Assembly: GCF_001047675.1 (NCBI RefSeq)
Contig: NZ_CP011975.1
Location: 1,962,073-2,026,072, forward strand
Reading direction: 5' to 3'
DNA from: Yersinia aleksiciae
Lineage (GTDB): Bacteria > Pseudomonadota > Gammaproteobacteria > Enterobacterales > Enterobacteriaceae
Length of the DNA: 64,000 nt
The stretch's first letter is position 1; the number at the start of each line of letters is the position of its first letter. A program made the translations under genes and the position numbers. The notes beneath the pieces were generated by a model, which was given only the letters and a program-made list of their open reading frames with translations, was not told the origin of the DNA and did no database searches. Positions 23,014 through 34,041 of the stretch are shown piece after piece.

Positions 23014-24903
23014 TTATGCACTGCGGCGTAACAACCCCTGTTTTTTCAGCCAAACTAACAAAATAGAGATGGCCGCTGGGGTGATTCCCGAAATGCGCGA
23101 AGCTTGCCCGATCGAGTTAGGTTTATGATCATTCAGCTTAGCGATGACTTCATTCGACAGCCCAGACACTTGTTGATAATCAAGATCCGCTGGCAATAGC
23201 GTGTTCTCATTGCGTAGCTGTTTTTCAATTTCTTCCTGCTGACGGGCAATATAACCTTCATATTTGACCTGAATTTCAACTTGATCCGCAGCTTGAGGAT
23301 CCGTTAATGCCGGGCCGAAAGAGGGTAAGGTCGTCAACAAGCGGTAGTCAATTTCAGGGCGGCGCAGTAATTCTTCACCATTGGCTTCTTTTGACAACGG
23401 CGCTTTCAGCAACGCATTGATCTCAGATACGTTCTCGGAGTGAGGATGTACCCAAATATCACGCAGACGCTGGCGTTCTTTTTCGATTTGCTCAATTTTT
23501 TTGCTGAAATGTGCCCAGCGAGCATCATCAACCAGCCCCAATTTACGGCCCATCTCAGTCAGGCGTAAATCCGCGTTATCTTCACGTAACATCAAGCGAT
23601 ATTCAGCCCGTGAGGTAAACATGCGATAGGGTTCTTTGGTTCCCAAGGTGCTTAAATCGTCCACCAGCACGCCAAGGTAAGCTTCATCGCGACGAGGTGA
23701 CCATCCATCTTCATCGTTAGCGAAACGGCCCGCATTAAGCCCCGCAAGCAGCCCTTGAGCCGCAGCTTCCTCATAGCCGGTAGTGCCATTGATTTGCCCA
23801 GCAAAGAACAGACCATGAATATATTTGCTCTCCAGTGTCGGTTTCAAATCACGTGGATCGAAGAAATCATACTCAATGGCATAGCCTGGCCGAACGATGC
23901 GTGCATTTTCCAGCCCTTTCATCGAACGAACAATTTGCATCTGGACATCGAAAGGCAAACTGGTCGAAATACCGTTCGGGTAGATCTCATTACTGGTCAA
24001 ACCTTCTGGTTCAAGGAAGATCTGATGTGAATTACGATCGGCAAAGCGCATCACTTTGTCTTCGATCGATGGGCAGTATCGCGGCCCGATCCCTTCAATG
24101 ATCCCAGCATACATTGGGCTACGATCCAGGTTATTGCGGATCACTTCATGCGTTTTTTCATTGGTGTAGGTGATGTGACACGCCATCTGCTCAGGATGCT
24201 GCTCAGCATTGCCGAGGAAGGAGAAAACTGGAATTGGCGTATCGCCCAACTGAGGGGCTAACTGGCTAAAATCGATTGTTCGTGCATCAATACGCGGTGG
24301 TGTACCCGTCTTCAGGCGATTGACTCGTAACGGTAATTCTCGTAGACGCTGTGACAATGAGATTGACGGTGGATCACCAGCTCGACCACCGCTGTAGTTT
24401 TCCAGCCCAATGTGAATTTTGCCATCAAGGAAAGTACCGACGGTGAGAACCACCGCTTTAGCGCGAAATTTCAGGCCCATTTTAGTAATCGCACCAACAA
24501 CGCGATCATTTTCAACAATCAGATCTTCTACCGGTTGCTGGAAGATCATCAAGTTAGGCTGATTTTCGAGTGCAGTACGAACTGCTTGGCGATACAGGAC
24601 GCGGTCAGCTTGAGCACGGGTCGCTCTTACCGCTGGCCCTTTGCTGGCGTTTAGTATCCTAAACTGAATCCCGGCGAGGTCGGTTGCTTTCGCCATCAGG
24701 CCGCCTAGAGCATCGATCTCTTTGACCAAATGTCCCTTACCGATACCGCCGATCGCTGGGTTACAAGACATCTGTCCCAGTGTGTCGATGTTATGCGTCA
24801 GCAATAAGGTCTGACGTCCCATGCGTGCCGCTGCCATTGCAGCTTCCGTGCCGGCATGGCCACCACCAATGATGATGACGTCAAATTGATCTGGATAAAA
24901 CAT
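23014..24903 (-). CDS. mnmG: tRNA uridine-5-carboxymethylaminomethyl enzyme MnmG (GidA)
   Basis: A 629-residue FAD enzyme that, with MnmE, makes the cmnm5U34 wobble modification. The FAD Rossmann motif [13 protein letters not shown] is at residues 9-21, and family signatures [11 protein letters not shown] and [10 protein letters not shown] follow. The C-terminal helical domain ends with [19 protein letters not shown] chose the ATG at 24903 ([10 protein letters not shown]), which gives the E. coli length; the frame upstream to 24984 enters the origin region. It flanks oriC on its left. Confidence 0.97.
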   Translation of the reverse strand: MFYPDQFDVIIIGGGHAGTEAAMAAARMGRQTLLLTHNIDTLGQMSCNPAIGGIGKGHLVKEIDALGGLMAKATDLAGIQFRILNASKGPAVRATRAQADRVLYRQAVRTALENQPNLMIFQQPVEDLIVENDRVVGAITKMGLKFRAKAVVLTVGTFLDGKIHIGLENYSGGRAGDPPSISLSQRLRELPLRVNRLKTGTPPRIDARTIDFSQLAPQLGDTPIPVFSFLGNAEQHPEQMACHITYTNEKTHEVIRNNLDRSPMYAGIIEGIGPRYCPSIEDKVMRFADRNSHQIFLEPEGLTSNEIYPNGISTSLPFDVQMQIVRSMKGLENARIVRPGYAIEYDFFDPRDLKPTLESKYIHGLFFAGQINGTTGYEEAAAQGLLAGLNAGRFANDEDGWSPRRDEAYLGVLVDDLSTLGTKEPYRMFTSRAEYRLMLREDNADLRLTEMGRKLGLVDDARWAHFSKKIEQIEKERQRLRDIWVHPHSENVSEINALLKAPLSKEANGEELLRRPEIDYRLLTTLPSFGPALTDPQAADQVEIQVKYEGYIARQQEEIEKQLRNENTLLPADLDYQQVSGLSNEVIAKLNDHKPNSIGQASRISGITPAAISILLVWLKKQGLLRRSA

Positions 24904-24969
24904 GGTACTGCACCTCGCCGTTATGCGAATTTCTGTGTTTGCCCTAGGGTGGGGGATTCTACTCAAGTT

Positions 24970-25280
24970 TAGACGATCGACCAAGTAGCTTAGGATCCCC
25001 CTTAATTAAAAGAAGATCTTTTTATTTAAAGATCTCTTTATTAGATCTCTTATTAGGATCCTGATCCTCTGTGGATAAGTGCTTATTCACATGAAAGATC
25101 ATAGGATTAAGGACGATCGATTGCTGTGAATGATCGGTGATCCTATTGCGTATAAGCTGGGATCTAAATGGCATGTTATGCACAGGCACTTTGAGGTCAC
25201 AAGGTTGTTATGTGGATATGTACTGGTTTTACCCTGCTTTCAAGCATACTTATACACATTCGTTCGCGTGATCTTTAAGC
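24970..25280. other. Chromosomal replication origin oriC
   Basis: The mnmG-mioC gap has the enterobacterial oriC layout: three AT-rich 13-mers starting gatct (25015-25027, 25031-25043, 25044-25056), then DnaA boxes TGTGGATAA (R1, 25070-25078), TTATGCACA (R2 position, 25176-25184), TGTGGATAT (R3 position, 25211-25219) and TTATACACA (R4 position, 25250-25258). I count 13 GATC sites, the targets of Dam and SeqA. The block gtgaatgatcggtgatcct and tataagctgggatct match E. coli oriC. Confidence 0.97.
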
Positions 25281-25283
25281 AAA

Positions 25284-25724
25284 TTAGAGTAAATTAATCC
25301 AATTTTTAACCCAAACCTCTGCTGGATCCTCCGGTATCTCATGTTGAATGACGTCAATTTCTAAAATATCACCCAACCTTTTTGCTCCTCGAAGGATCAA
25401 CTGTTGATCCAATTGTCTTACAGCACCGCAAAAAGTGTCATATTCAGAACTGCCCAAACCAACAGCACCAAAGCGAACTTGAGAGAGATCCGGTTTCTGT
25501 TCTTCGATTTTTTCTAATAATGGTTGAAGGTTATCTGGGAGATCGCCTGCGCCATGAGTTGATGTGACAATTAACCACATACCATTAAGTGTCAGTTCGT
25601 CTAATTCAGGACCATGAAGCGTTTCTGTGGTGAAACCCGCTTCTTCTAATTTCTCAGCTAAATGTTCAGCAACGTATTCAGCACTGCCGAGCGTACTGCC
25701 ACTGATCAAGGTAATGTCAGCCAT
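25284..25724 (-). CDS. mioC: Flavodoxin-like protein MioC
   Basis: A 146-residue short-chain flavodoxin. The FMN phosphate loop SGSTLGSAEYVAEHL is at residues 8-22, and the isoalloxazine-contact loops TSTHGAGDLPDN and GLGSSEYDTFCGA are present. E. coli MioC supports biotin synthase in vitro. Its transcription runs towards oriC and has been studied as an influence on initiation. It is one of the conserved origin markers. Confidence 0.96.
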   Translation of the reverse strand: MADITLISGSTLGSAEYVAEHLAEKLEEAGFTTETLHGPELDELTLNGMWLIVTSTHGAGDLPDNLQPLLEKIEEQKPDLSQVRFGAVGLGSSEYDTFCGAVRQLDQQLILRGAKRLGDILEIDVIQHEIPEDPAEVWVKNWINLL

Positions 25725-25784
25725 AAAGAACCCAACCGAAGTAATGAGCCGGTATTGTACGCTGTGAATCAGCTGGGATCTACC

Positions 25785-25793
25785 TGTGGATAA
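25785..25793 (+). promoter_or_regulatory. DnaA box upstream of mioC
   Basis: A perfect TGTGGATAA lies 61 bases upstream of the mioC start, in its promoter region. In E. coli a DnaA box in the same place lets DnaA repress mioC. Confidence 0.75.
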
Positions 25794-25815
25794 TGTGGGT
25801 ATAGTTATTTAAGGT

Positions 25816-26277
25816 TTAAGGCACAATGGTACGCATTATGGGGTTTTGCAGGGAGATTAGCGTCTCAGTTGATTGGATCTCATCGATAGTCTGGATCTTG
25901 TTGATAAGTACTTGTTGGAGCGCATCTATCGATTTACACATCACCTTAATAAAGATGCTGTAATGACCCGTTGTGTAATACGCCTCGACAACTTCTTCTA
26001 AACTTTCCAGTTTTTTCAGCGCTGACGGGTAGTCCTTCGCACTTTTCAAGATAATGCCGATAAAGCAGCACACGTCATAACCCAGCTGTTTTGGATTAAC
26101 GTGAACGCAAGCCGCGGTGATGATTCCTGCCTGACGCATTTTCTCCACCCGCACATGAATGGTGCCTGGGCTGACACCAAAGTTTTTCGCCAATTCAGCG
26201 TAAGGTGTGCGCGCATTTTCCATTAATGCGTTTAGGATGCCGCGATCGAGATTATCGATTTGATAAATTTCACTCAT
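25816..26277 (-). CDS. asnC: Lrp/AsnC-family regulator AsnC
   Basis: A 153-residue DNA-binding regulator: an N-terminal winged helix-turn-helix (about 10-55, YAELAKNFGVSPGTIHVRVEKM) and a C-terminal RAM ligand domain (about 70-145). In E. coli it activates asnA when asparagine is low and represses its own gene. It is divergent from asnA across a 183-base gap that must hold the shared control region. Confidence 0.96.
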   Translation of the reverse strand: MSEIYQIDNLDRGILNALMENARTPYAELAKNFGVSPGTIHVRVEKMRQAGIITAACVHVNPKQLGYDVCCFIGIILKSAKDYPSALKKLESLEEVVEAYYTTGHYSIFIKVMCKSIDALQQVLINKIQTIDEIQSTETLISLQNPIMRTIVP

Positions 26278-26460
26278 ATTAGCCCCCTTTTTTTATCGAT
26301 TATTTAATTATAGCGCCATAAAAATGAATGATTAAAAGTGAAAAGGCAATATTTGTTATTGGATATTGAATTTAGTGCTCATTCTGTTGCTTAATCGATG
26401 ACAAGCCAAACGGCACAACCTAATTTGCATGATAAACAATAACGAATTGAGATAACGGCA

Positions 26461-27453
26461 ATGAAAAAACAATTTATCCAAAAACAACAACAAATCAGCT
26501 TCGTAAAATCTTTCTTTTCTCGCCAGTTGGAACAACAACTGGGTCTGATTGAAGTTCAGGCACCTATTCTGAGCCGCGTAGGCGATGGCACCCAAGATAA
26601 CCTTTCCGGTTCAGAAAAAGCGGTTCAGGTCAAAGTGAAAACCTTGCCAGATGCTACTTTTGAAGTTGTACATTCATTAGCTAAATGGAAACGCAAAACC
26701 TTAGGTCGCTTCGATTTTGGTGCTGACCAAGGTCTGTACACCCATATGAAAGCATTACGCCCTGATGAAGATCGCCTAAGTGCTATTCACTCGGTGTATG
26801 TTGATCAGTGGGACTGGGAGCGCGTAATGGGTGACGGCGAACGTAACCTAGCGTACCTGAAGTCCACCGTTAACAAAATTTATGCCGCCATAAAAGAGAC
26901 GGAAGCCGCTGTTAGCGCCGAATTCGATATCAAACCTTTCTTACCTGCACAGATTCACTTCGTGCATAGCGAAACCCTGCGTTCTCGCTTCCCTGATTTG
27001 GATGCCAAAGGCCGTGAACGTGCTATTGCCAAAGAGTTGGGGGCGGTATTTCTGATCGGTATCGGTGGCAAATTGGCTGATGGTCAATCTCATGATGTGC
27101 GTGCACCGGATTATGATGACTGGACGTCGCCGAGTGCGGAAGGTTTTGCTGGGCTGAACGGCGACATTATTGTCTGGAACCCAGTACTGGAAGACGCTTT
27201 TGAAATTTCATCCATGGGGATTCGTGTCGACGCCGAAGCGCTGAAACGTCAGTTGGCTCTGACTGCTGATGAAGATCGTCTGAAACTGGAGTGGCACCAA
27301 TCACTGCTGAATGGCGAAATGCCGCAAACTATCGGTGGTGGTATCGGTCAATCCCGCTTAGTCATGTTATTGCTGCAACAGCAACATATTGGTCAGGTTC
27401 AATGTGGCGTGTGGGGGCCAGAAATTAGCGAGAAAGTCGCTGGCCTACTGTAA
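26461..27453 (+). CDS. asnA: Aspartate--ammonia ligase AsnA
   Basis: A 330-residue class II-synthetase-like enzyme making asparagine from aspartate, ammonia and ATP. It matches E. coli AsnA in length, and carries conserved stretches [19 protein letters not shown] and [14 protein letters not shown] (the ATP-binding C-terminal motif). Control by the divergent asnC is inferred from E. coli. A strong terminator follows. Confidence 0.97.
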   Translation: MKKQFIQKQQQISFVKSFFSRQLEQQLGLIEVQAPILSRVGDGTQDNLSGSEKAVQVKVKTLPDATFEVVHSLAKWKRKTLGRFDFGADQGLYTHMKALRPDEDRLSAIHSVYVDQWDWERVMGDGERNLAYLKSTVNKIYAAIKETEAAVSAEFDIKPFLPAQIHFVHSETLRSRFPDLDAKGRERAIAKELGAVFLIGIGGKLADGQSHDVRAPDYDDWTSPSAEGFAGLNGDIIVWNPVLEDAFEISSMGIRVDAEALKRQLALTADEDRLKLEWHQSLLNGEMPQTIGGGIGQSRLVMLLLQQQHIGQVQCGVWGPEISEKVAGLL

Positions 27454-27485
27454 TACTTTTAGGTTTGATATCTCTCTATTTTCCC

Positions 27486-27522
27486 AACCCGCTATTGTTG
27501 CATAAGCATAGCGGGTTTTTAA
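27486..27522 (+). terminator. Rho-independent terminator of asnA
   Basis: aacccgctat and atagcgggtt form a perfect 10-bp stem around a 12-base loop and are followed by ttttt. It starts 33 bases after the asnA stop. Confidence 0.94.
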
Positions 27523-27618
27523 TGTTAGCCCGTTTTTACTCTATGCTGTAGATGGCATAATGACATGCCTCATATAATGTCTTCTTTATATATCACTACA
27601 TGCAAGGTCGCTAACGTT

Positions 27619-28290
27619 ATGGCCCTAATTCATCCCATTAAACACTATTTGCATGCCCGCCCAAGATTGCTTTTCTCCGTTGGTGCGGGAGTTGTCACTT
27701 ATTTCCTGCTGCCAACGCATTACACGCTATTACTGCGTCTGATGGTGAGCTGGAATGTCTCAGCTTGGCTCTATTTACTCTTTTTATGGCTGCAACTTTT
27801 ACGGACCAATCCAGCGAAAATCAGCAAGATAGCCAAGGTACAGGATGAAAGTGCCAGTATGGTACTGAGTATTGTCAGCATGGCGTGTCTGGCCAGTATT
27901 CTGGTGATTTTGTTTGAATTGAGCACTGCCAATCAGCTGTCGGGTTCAGCTAAGGCATTTCACTTAATATTGACGGGGATGACGTTGTTGGTGTCGTGGC
28001 TATTATTACCGACCGCTTTTACCATGCATTATGCCCACTTATTTTATCTGCCTCGGGATAAGTCAGAGACGATCCTCCCTCTTCTTTTTCCCAAAGAGAT
28101 CACCACGCCTTCCTATTGGGATTTTCTTTATTTCTCATTCACTATTGGCGTGGCTTCGCAAACTGCGGATGTTTCCACTGGCACATCAGATATCCGTCGC
28201 GTCGTATTATTGCAGTCCGTACTCTCCTTCATTTTTAATATGACGATCTTGGGGTTGTCGATTAATGTGGGTGCTGGCTTGCTAAATTAG
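27619..28290 (+). CDS. DUF1345 family inner-membrane protein
   Basis: A protein of 223 residues from the ATG at 27619 ([16 protein letters not shown]); a frame open from 27565 would add 18 residues with a poor start. It has about five to six hydrophobic segments, and the motif [20 protein letters not shown] near the C-terminus is the hallmark of DUF1345. No function is established for the family. It lies between asnA and the convergent viaA, and its stop overlaps the viaA stop by 3 bases. Confidence 0.82.
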   Translation: MALIHPIKHYLHARPRLLFSVGAGVVTYFLLPTHYTLLLRLMVSWNVSAWLYLLFLWLQLLRTNPAKISKIAKVQDESASMVLSIVSMACLASILVILFELSTANQLSGSAKAFHLILTGMTLLVSWLLLPTAFTMHYAHLFYLPRDKSETILPLLFPKEITTPSYWDFLYFSFTIGVASQTADVSTGTSDIRRVVLLQSVLSFIFNMTILGLSINVGAGLLN

Positions 28291-29753
28291 CGCTTCCAGC
28301 GGCGCATTAAACGGCTTTTCAAACCGGTATCAAAGCGCCAGATATGATCAAAAATACGCATGATACCGGGCTTGCCATAGGCTGACATCGCCACCGCATG
28401 AAAGCGGTGCTGGTGGGCTTGCTGCTGGATTTTTATCTTTCGAATTAATTCGTCAGGTAGGCGTTGGGCAATAAAATCTGAAATGATCACCGCGTCAGCG
28501 TCATACCACTCTCTCTCCTCCATTTTACTGAGGGTGCTGGCTAAGCAGGCTGCCAGATCAGTACCGCCACTAAAATGTTGACTCAGAAAACGAATCGCCT
28601 GTTCGATGCCACTGGCTGATGATAACTCGTAGTGAATGATTTCAGTGGCAAATAGCATGATGTAGCAGCGGCGATTATCCGCCAGCGCAATACGCAGCAG
28701 TGCCAGACAAAATGCCTTGGCGCACTGCTCGTTAAATCCCCCCATGGAGCCTGAGGTATCAACGCAAATGATAAATGGGCCACGGGGTTGTTCGTCGTTG
28801 CTTTTAAGGCTGACCGGCCGTTGTAAGGTTTTTTCCTGCCAGTTATCACCCTGCAAGCGGTAGGTGAGCAAGCGCCGTTCCAGCAAGCGGCGATAAAACT
28901 CAAACTCCAATTCACTCATCCCCAACATCACCAGCTCAGTGGGCAGCAATCGCAAAATATCATTGCTCTGATGAATACCACTAACCTCTTCTGGCACGGT
29001 ATCCGGTTGGCGTACCATCACAGTGTAAGGCTCATAGCGGGCATCTGGTGTAGGTTGTGCTTTGGCTGAGCGGCTGCGGCCCAGTTGCTCGGCTAATTGC
29101 TGCAATTCCGGTTGTTGTTGCAGAAAGTCGCCGTATTGCAGCAACAATTGATAATCACCGCGCTGTAAATGGCTATGACTCATATCCCAAAGCCGCCCAG
29201 CGGCACCGTCATTGGTGGCCAATATCGGTTCCAATGCACCACTGAGCGCCAATCGCTGTTGTAATTCAGCCAGCAGTTGCTCTCGCTCTTGCTCCAGCAA
29301 TTGGTGGTGAATAGTGATGGTTTGTAGTGTCAGACTGACACGCCAGCGCTGTAAAAATAGGGCTTGCAGGCTATCGCCCGTTTGCGGATTTCTCGTTAGA
29401 TCCGCGCTTTGTAGCAATGTGTTCGCTTGTACCGCAAAGGGCGAATGCATTTGCTGTAGCTGTGCCACGATATCCGGCAAGTGGGCATAAAATAGTGGAC
29501 TACTCTCCAACTGGCTCTGCTGGTATAAAGCAAACTCATTCGCCAGACTGGGGGGCGCTTTTGCCTCACGGATACGCTGCTGCAAGTTTTGCTTCCAGCC
29601 GGGGATATCCTTCATTAACGCCCGCTTAATGCGCGGGAATTTTTCGAAGAATAGCGCCAGTTGTGGTGACGCCAGTAATCCCACCACCATCTCTTCAATA
29701 AGCTCGCCTTCACTTATTGATAGCAGCAGATCCAGTGTAGCCAGGCTGAGCAT
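28287..29753 (-). CDS. viaA: VWA-domain protein ViaA, partner of the RavA ATPase
   Basis: A 488-residue protein whose C-terminal part (about 320-485) is a von Willebrand A domain with an intact [14 protein letters not shown], preceded by a long helical N-terminal region. In E. coli ViaA stimulates RavA ATPase, and the pair has been linked to fumarate reductase, respiratory complex I and aminoglycoside sensitivity. It follows ravA by three bases. Length is close to E. coli ViaA. Confidence 0.95.
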   Translation of the reverse strand: MLSLATLDLLLSISEGELIEEMVVGLLASPQLALFFEKFPRIKRALMKDIPGWKQNLQQRIREAKAPPSLANEFALYQQSQLESSPLFYAHLPDIVAQLQQMHSPFAVQANTLLQSADLTRNPQTGDSLQALFLQRWRVSLTLQTITIHHQLLEQEREQLLAELQQRLALSGALEPILATNDGAAGRLWDMSHSHLQRGDYQLLLQYGDFLQQQPELQQLAEQLGRSRSAKAQPTPDARYEPYTVMVRQPDTVPEEVSGIHQSNDILRLLPTELVMLGMSELEFEFYRRLLERRLLTYRLQGDNWQEKTLQRPVSLKSNDEQPRGPFIICVDTSGSMGGFNEQCAKAFCLALLRIALADNRRCYIMLFATEIIHYELSSASGIEQAIRFLSQHFSGGTDLAACLASTLSKMEEREWYDADAVIISDFIAQRLPDELIRKIKIQQQAHQHRFHAVAMSAYGKPGIMRIFDHIWRFDTGLKSRLMRRWKR

Positions 29754-29756
29754 CGA

Positions 29757-31265
29757 TCAATGTCCGCGCAGTTTTTGTTGTTGCTGCTTCAGTTGATCTG
29801 CAACCTGCAACAAGCTGGCTTCTATTTTGGCCAGCCAAGCGGATGGCGTGAACAGGCAGGGTTGATGCTGGCTGAATAAGCGCCGTTGCTCGGTCAGGCT
29901 ATTATCCAGTTCAGTTAATGCCACCAGCAACTCTGGCGGCACACTGGTTGTCGCCACGCCGGGTTGTGACAGTATCGATGTCTGGCGGCTGACATCTAGC
30001 ACCGTGATATGAAGCTGCTCATCAATTTCTGCATCAATGGAGTGGGCATAGCCGACCCCATTTAATTTCGCCCGCAACACGCCCCCTTTGTTCAACCATT
30101 GAGCGAGCGCATCTTTCTCTATTTGCAGATGATTGACCTGAATATCATGTAAGGTCAGGGGCTTTTGCAGCAAAAGTGTCAGCGTGCTCTCGGTGAGTGA
30201 ATCGGGCAGCCCATATTGTGGTTTACGGCTAAACATGCCGCTTTGTTTGGTCACGGTGAGCGCTTGATGGTCACTTTGTTGCTGCTGGTGCTGCAACCAT
30301 TGGCCTTGAATATGTTGCAGCTTCATTAATAGATTTTGCTGCTGATATCCCTGCTCAGTTAACAGCTGCTCAAGCTGTTGTTGTAGCAGCTTCAGGGAAC
30401 TAAGGTCATGCCACAGGCAATCTTTCAGTAAAATTAAGTCGATGGGCGTCACCTCATTTCGGCCACTGAAAAAGGCGCTGGCTTGCAGTAGGCGTAGTGC
30501 CTTTTTCCATCGTCGATCAGAGACATAAGGAGCTTGCTCTTGCGCACTGAGCCGTTGACGTAACTGGAAAATAAGCTCAAAACAGTGATCGGGTAAGGCG
30601 GTTTTGTCGATCAGCGGCTGCCACTGATAAAACTCGTCATCGCTGATGCTGAGATTTTCGGCCACTGGATTATGATTTTCATCTTGGCGGCTGAGCAGTA
30701 ATGAGCGAAAATTTTGCTTCTCTTGCACGCGATCCAGCCACAGGCGGATCAGCATGCGGTCATACAGTGCTTCCAGACTGCTGTCCGCATCTGGTAATTC
30801 GTTGGAGGCGGTCACCAGTAAGCGCATCGGGATGCTGTCCTCCCGATCACCATTACGAAAACGCCGTTCGTTAATGGCGGTCAGCAAGGTGTTTAGGATG
30901 GCGGGGCCGGCTTTCCAGATTTCATCAAGAAAGACGATTTCAGCTTCCGGCAGATAACCGGCGGTCATGCGCTGGTAGCGCCCCTCTTCTTTCAGCGCCT
31001 GAATAGAGAGTGGGCCAAACACCTCTTCTGGCGTCGAAAAACGGGTCATCAGGTATTCAAATGCTCTGGCATTGCGGAAGGCAAATTTCAGGCGGCGAGC
31101 AATTAAGCTTTTGGCAATGCCCGGCGGGCCGAGCAGGAATACACTCTCACCACTGAGCGCAGCCAGCAAACACAAGCGGATAGCTTCCTGTCTTTCATAC
31201 AGACCACTTTCAAGGGCACTGCTCAAGCGGGAGATTCTTTCTGCTAATTGCGATGATTGCGCCAT
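29757..31265 (-). CDS. ravA: MoxR-family AAA+ ATPase RavA
   Basis: A 502-residue AAA+ ATPase. Walker A GPPGIAKS is near residue 43, Walker B VFLDEIW near 110, and sensor [11 protein letters not shown] near 155. A C-terminal triple-helical and LARA-type extension follows (about 330-502, Gln-rich). E. coli RavA forms hexamers that bind the inducible lysine decarboxylase LdcI/CadA and ViaA. It is first of a two-gene operon with viaA. Confidence 0.95.
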   Translation of the reverse strand: MAQSSQLAERISRLSSALESGLYERQEAIRLCLLAALSGESVFLLGPPGIAKSLIARRLKFAFRNARAFEYLMTRFSTPEEVFGPLSIQALKEEGRYQRMTAGYLPEAEIVFLDEIWKAGPAILNTLLTAINERRFRNGDREDSIPMRLLVTASNELPDADSSLEALYDRMLIRLWLDRVQEKQNFRSLLLSRQDENHNPVAENLSISDDEFYQWQPLIDKTALPDHCFELIFQLRQRLSAQEQAPYVSDRRWKKALRLLQASAFFSGRNEVTPIDLILLKDCLWHDLSSLKLLQQQLEQLLTEQGYQQQNLLMKLQHIQGQWLQHQQQQSDHQALTVTKQSGMFSRKPQYGLPDSLTESTLTLLLQKPLTLHDIQVNHLQIEKDALAQWLNKGGVLRAKLNGVGYAHSIDAEIDEQLHITVLDVSRQTSILSQPGVATTSVPPELLVALTELDNSLTEQRRLFSQHQPCLFTPSAWLAKIEASLLQVADQLKQQQQKLRGH

Positions 31266-31575
31266 AATTGCTCTACATGTTCCATTAGTTGATTGATTTT
31301 TACCTGATATAGGGGAATAAATCCTCTTTTTCTTAGTGGGATAGCTTGTTTTTCTTAATGGGATAGCTCGTTGATTCGTAGAATTTTTATGTCATAAGTG
31401 ATTTGTGGTTGGCCTTTTTGGGGTATTTTAGTCGCCTTATTTAAGAGTAGGCAATCCATTGAAATCGTGCATACTGTGCGCCTTTTGATGGGCATATTAA
31501 GAATACAGCGTCGGCTAATGCGGTTCTTTAACGCCCGCATCAGCTTATGGATGTTCTCGCAAAAAGAAATTAATT
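31266..31575. other. Divergent control region between ravA and kup
   Basis: A 310-base gap. It holds a tandem 22-base repeat (31327-31370, annotated separately) on the ravA side. On the kup side no clear promoter or riboswitch-like structure was recognised; the small frames here are unsupported. Confidence 0.5.
31327..31370. repeat. Two tandem 22-base repeats upstream of ravA
   Basis: Two adjacent units, tttttcttagtgggatagct-tg and tttttcttaatgggatagct-cg, are identical at 20 of 22 positions. They lie 62-105 bases upstream of the ravA start. Confidence 0.85.
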
Positions 31576-33444
31576 ATGAGCACAGAACATAAACAGTCTT
31601 TATCGGCGGTAACCCTGGCAGCAATAGGGGTGGTTTACGGTGATATTGGTACCAGCCCGCTCTATACCTTGAGAGAGTGCTTTTCTGGTCATTATGGTTT
31701 TGATGTCCGCCCGGATGTGGTGTTTGGCTTTTTATCGCTGATTTTCTGGATGCTCATCCTGATCGTCTCGGTTAAATATCTGACCTATGTCATGCGTGCG
31801 GATAACGCCGGTGAAGGGGGCATTTTAACGTTAATGTCTTTGGCCGGGCGCAATACGTCTTCCCGAGCCACCTCAATACTGGTCATTCTTGGGTTGATAG
31901 GCGGCAGCTTCTTTTATGGTGAGGTGGTCATCACCCCAGCAATATCGGTGATGTCAGCTATCGAAGGGCTAGAAATTGCCGCACCGGCACTTGATCCCTA
32001 TATTGTCCCCTGCTCTATTGCGGTGTTAACCCTGCTGTTTGTGATTCAAAAACACGGCACCGGCAGCGTCGGTAAATTATTCGCCCCAGTGATGCTGGTA
32101 TGGTTTTTGACCATCGCACTGTTGGGCCTACGCAGTATTATCGCCAATCCAGAAGTTCTGTCTGCGCTGAATCCCAAATGGGCGATCGGTTTCTTTACGG
32201 AATATAAAGCGGTGTCGTTCTATGCCCTTGGCGCGGTGGTGCTGGCGATAACTGGGGTGGAAGCGCTGTATGCCGATATGGGCCACTTTGGTAAATTCCC
32301 TATCCGCTTGGCGTGGTTTACCGTGGTTTTACCGTCATTGGTGCTGAACTATTTTGGGCAGGGCGCACTACTGCTGAAAAACCCAGAAGCCATCAAAAAC
32401 CCCTTCTTCTTGTTAGCCCCTGACTGGGCATTGATTCCACTGCTAATTCTGGCGACGTTGGCGACAGTGATTGCCTCTCAAGCGGTTATTTCTGGTGTCT
32501 TCTCACTGACTCGACAAGCCGTGCGGTTAGGTTATTTGCCACCGATGCGCATTATCCATACGTCCGAAATGGAGTCCGGCCAGATCTATATTCCGGTTAT
32601 TAATTGGACTCTGTATCTGGCGGTGGTGCTGGTGATTGTCGGCTTCGAGCGCTCCAGTAATCTGGCGGCCGCTTATGGAATCGCGGTCACTGGAACCATG
32701 GTGATAACCAGTATTCTGTTCTGCACCGTGGCGCTGAAAAACTGGCACTGGAACCGCGCCTTTGTCGGTTGCTTGCTGGTGGTTTTGCTGATTATAGATA
32801 TCCCGATGTTTTCAGCCAACGCATTGAAATTGTTCTCCGGCGGTTGGTTGCCGCTCTCTCTGGGCCTGGTGATGTTTATCATCATGACTACCTGGAAGAG
32901 CGAACGTTTCGGATTGCTGCGTCGTATGCATGAACACGGTCATTCACTGGAAGCAATGATTGCGTCGTTGGAGAAATCACCCCCCGTGCGGGTCACTGGA
33001 ACTGCGGTGTATATGTCGCGGGCAATGAATGTGATTCCTTTCGCGCTACTGCATAACCTCAAACATAACAAAGTGCTCCATGAGCGCGTGGTCTTACTGA
33101 CATTGCGAACCGAGGACGCCCCTTACGTTCACAACGTGAAGCGGGTGACCATCGAGCAGCTTTCGCCGACCTTCTGGCGGGTGGTGGCGAGTTATGGTTG
33201 GCGCGAAACGCCGAATGTGGAGGAGATCTTCCATCGCTGCGGTCTGGAAGGCTTGCCGTGCCAGATGATGGAAACCTCGTTCTTTATGTCCCACGAGTCG
33301 CTCATCCTGACTCGGCGGCCATGGTATCTGTTCCTGCGCGGCAAGCTGTTTATTGCCCTCAGCCGTAACGCGCTACGCGCTGCGGATCAGTTTGAAATCC
33401 CCCCTAACCGAGTCATTGAGTTAGGGACGCAGGTAGAGATTTAA
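31576..33444 (+). CDS. kup: Low-affinity potassium transporter Kup (TrkD)
   Basis: A 622-residue inner-membrane K+/H+ symporter of the KUP/HAK/KT family. It has about 12 helices in residues 12-450 and a cytoplasmic C-terminal domain. The family signature [19 protein letters not shown] is at residues 17-35, and [20 protein letters not shown] and [12 protein letters not shown] follow. The length equals E. coli Kup. The start at 31576 has a weak purine site (aaaaagaaa). It sits between ravA and the rbs operon as in E. coli. Confidence 0.97.
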   Translation: MSTEHKQSLSAVTLAAIGVVYGDIGTSPLYTLRECFSGHYGFDVRPDVVFGFLSLIFWMLILIVSVKYLTYVMRADNAGEGGILTLMSLAGRNTSSRATSILVILGLIGGSFFYGEVVITPAISVMSAIEGLEIAAPALDPYIVPCSIAVLTLLFVIQKHGTGSVGKLFAPVMLVWFLTIALLGLRSIIANPEVLSALNPKWAIGFFTEYKAVSFYALGAVVLAITGVEALYADMGHFGKFPIRLAWFTVVLPSLVLNYFGQGALLLKNPEAIKNPFFLLAPDWALIPLLILATLATVIASQAVISGVFSLTRQAVRLGYLPPMRIIHTSEMESGQIYIPVINWTLYLAVVLVIVGFERSSNLAAAYGIAVTGTMVITSILFCTVALKNWHWNRAFVGCLLVVLLIIDIPMFSANALKLFSGGWLPLSLGLVMFIIMTTWKSERFGLLRRMHEHGHSLEAMIASLEKSPPVRVTGTAVYMSRAMNVIPFALLHNLKHNKVLHERVVLLTLRTEDAPYVHNVKRVTIEQLSPTFWRVVASYGWRETPNVEEIFHRCGLEGLPCQMMETSFFMSHESLILTRRPWYLFLRGKLFIALSRNALRAADQFEIPPNRVIELGTQVEI

Positions 33445-33448
33445 CCTG

Positions 33449-33476
33449 AAAGGCCGTTAATCATAGCGGCCTTTTT
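33449..33476 (+). terminator. Rho-independent terminator of kup
   Basis: aaaggccg and cggccttt form an 8-bp stem around a 10-base loop and are followed by ttt. It starts 4 bases after the kup stop. Confidence 0.9.
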
Positions 33477-33506
33477 CACATCTATAACTTCCACTTTTCT
33501 TTTGTG

Positions 33507-33602
33507 CAGCGAAACGTTTCGATGGCGATCACAATTTCATCAAATTGAGTTTGCCTTCTGCGGCCATTTTTCTAAACTCAGTATCAGCGAAACGTTTCGC
33601 TG
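33507..33602 (+). promoter_or_regulatory. rbs operon promoter with two RbsR operators and a CRP-like site
   Basis: Two LacI-family operators share the perfect core cgaaacgtttcg (33510-33521 and 33588-33599). The second is the fully symmetric cagcgaaacgtttcgctg, identical to the E. coli rbs operator, and overlaps the expected transcription start 12 bases upstream of rbsD. A half-good CRP site (ttcga-n6-tcaca, 33518-33533) overlaps the first. A probable -35/-10 pair is ttgcct (33552) and taaact (33574). Confidence 0.85.
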
Positions 33603-33614
33603 TTGGAGTCGAAA

Positions 33615-34034
33615 ATGAAAAAAGGCGCATTACTGAATTCTGATATTTCCGCTGTTATCTCCCGCTTGGGTCATACCGATCAGGTTGTGATAGGTGATGC
33701 GGGGCTGCCCATACCGGCAACCACCACACGTATCGATCTGGCACTGACACGAGGCGTCCCTGGTTTCCTCCAGGTTCTTGAGGTGGTGACGCAAGAAATG
33801 CAGGTTGAGAGTGCGTACCTTGCGGAGGAGATCGTTAAAAATAATCCGCAACTCCATGAAGCGTTACTCGCCCAGTTAACACAACTTGAGCAACACCAGG
33901 GAAACCAAATTGTTTTGCGCTATATCAGCCATGAAGCTTTTAAAGAGCAAACCAAACAAAGCCGGGCAGTGATTCGTAGTGGGGAGTGTTCCCCCTTTGC
34001 TAACATCATTCTTTGCTCCGGCGTAACCTTCTGA
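33615..34034 (+). CDS. rbsD: D-ribose pyranase RbsD
   Basis: A 139-residue cytoplasmic enzyme converting beta-pyranose and furanose forms of ribose so that RbsK can phosphorylate it. The catalytic His20 is in SRLGHTD, followed by DAGLPIP and a C-terminal [18 protein letters not shown]. The ATG at 33615 is chosen over a TTG four codons earlier because it gives the E. coli length and has a ggag site. It is first in rbsDACBKR. Confidence 0.97.
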   Translation: MKKGALLNSDISAVISRLGHTDQVVIGDAGLPIPATTTRIDLALTRGVPGFLQVLEVVTQEMQVESAYLAEEIVKNNPQLHEALLAQLTQLEQHQGNQIVLRYISHEAFKEQTKQSRAVIRSGECSPFANIILCSGVTF

Positions 34035-34041
34035 GGCATTT

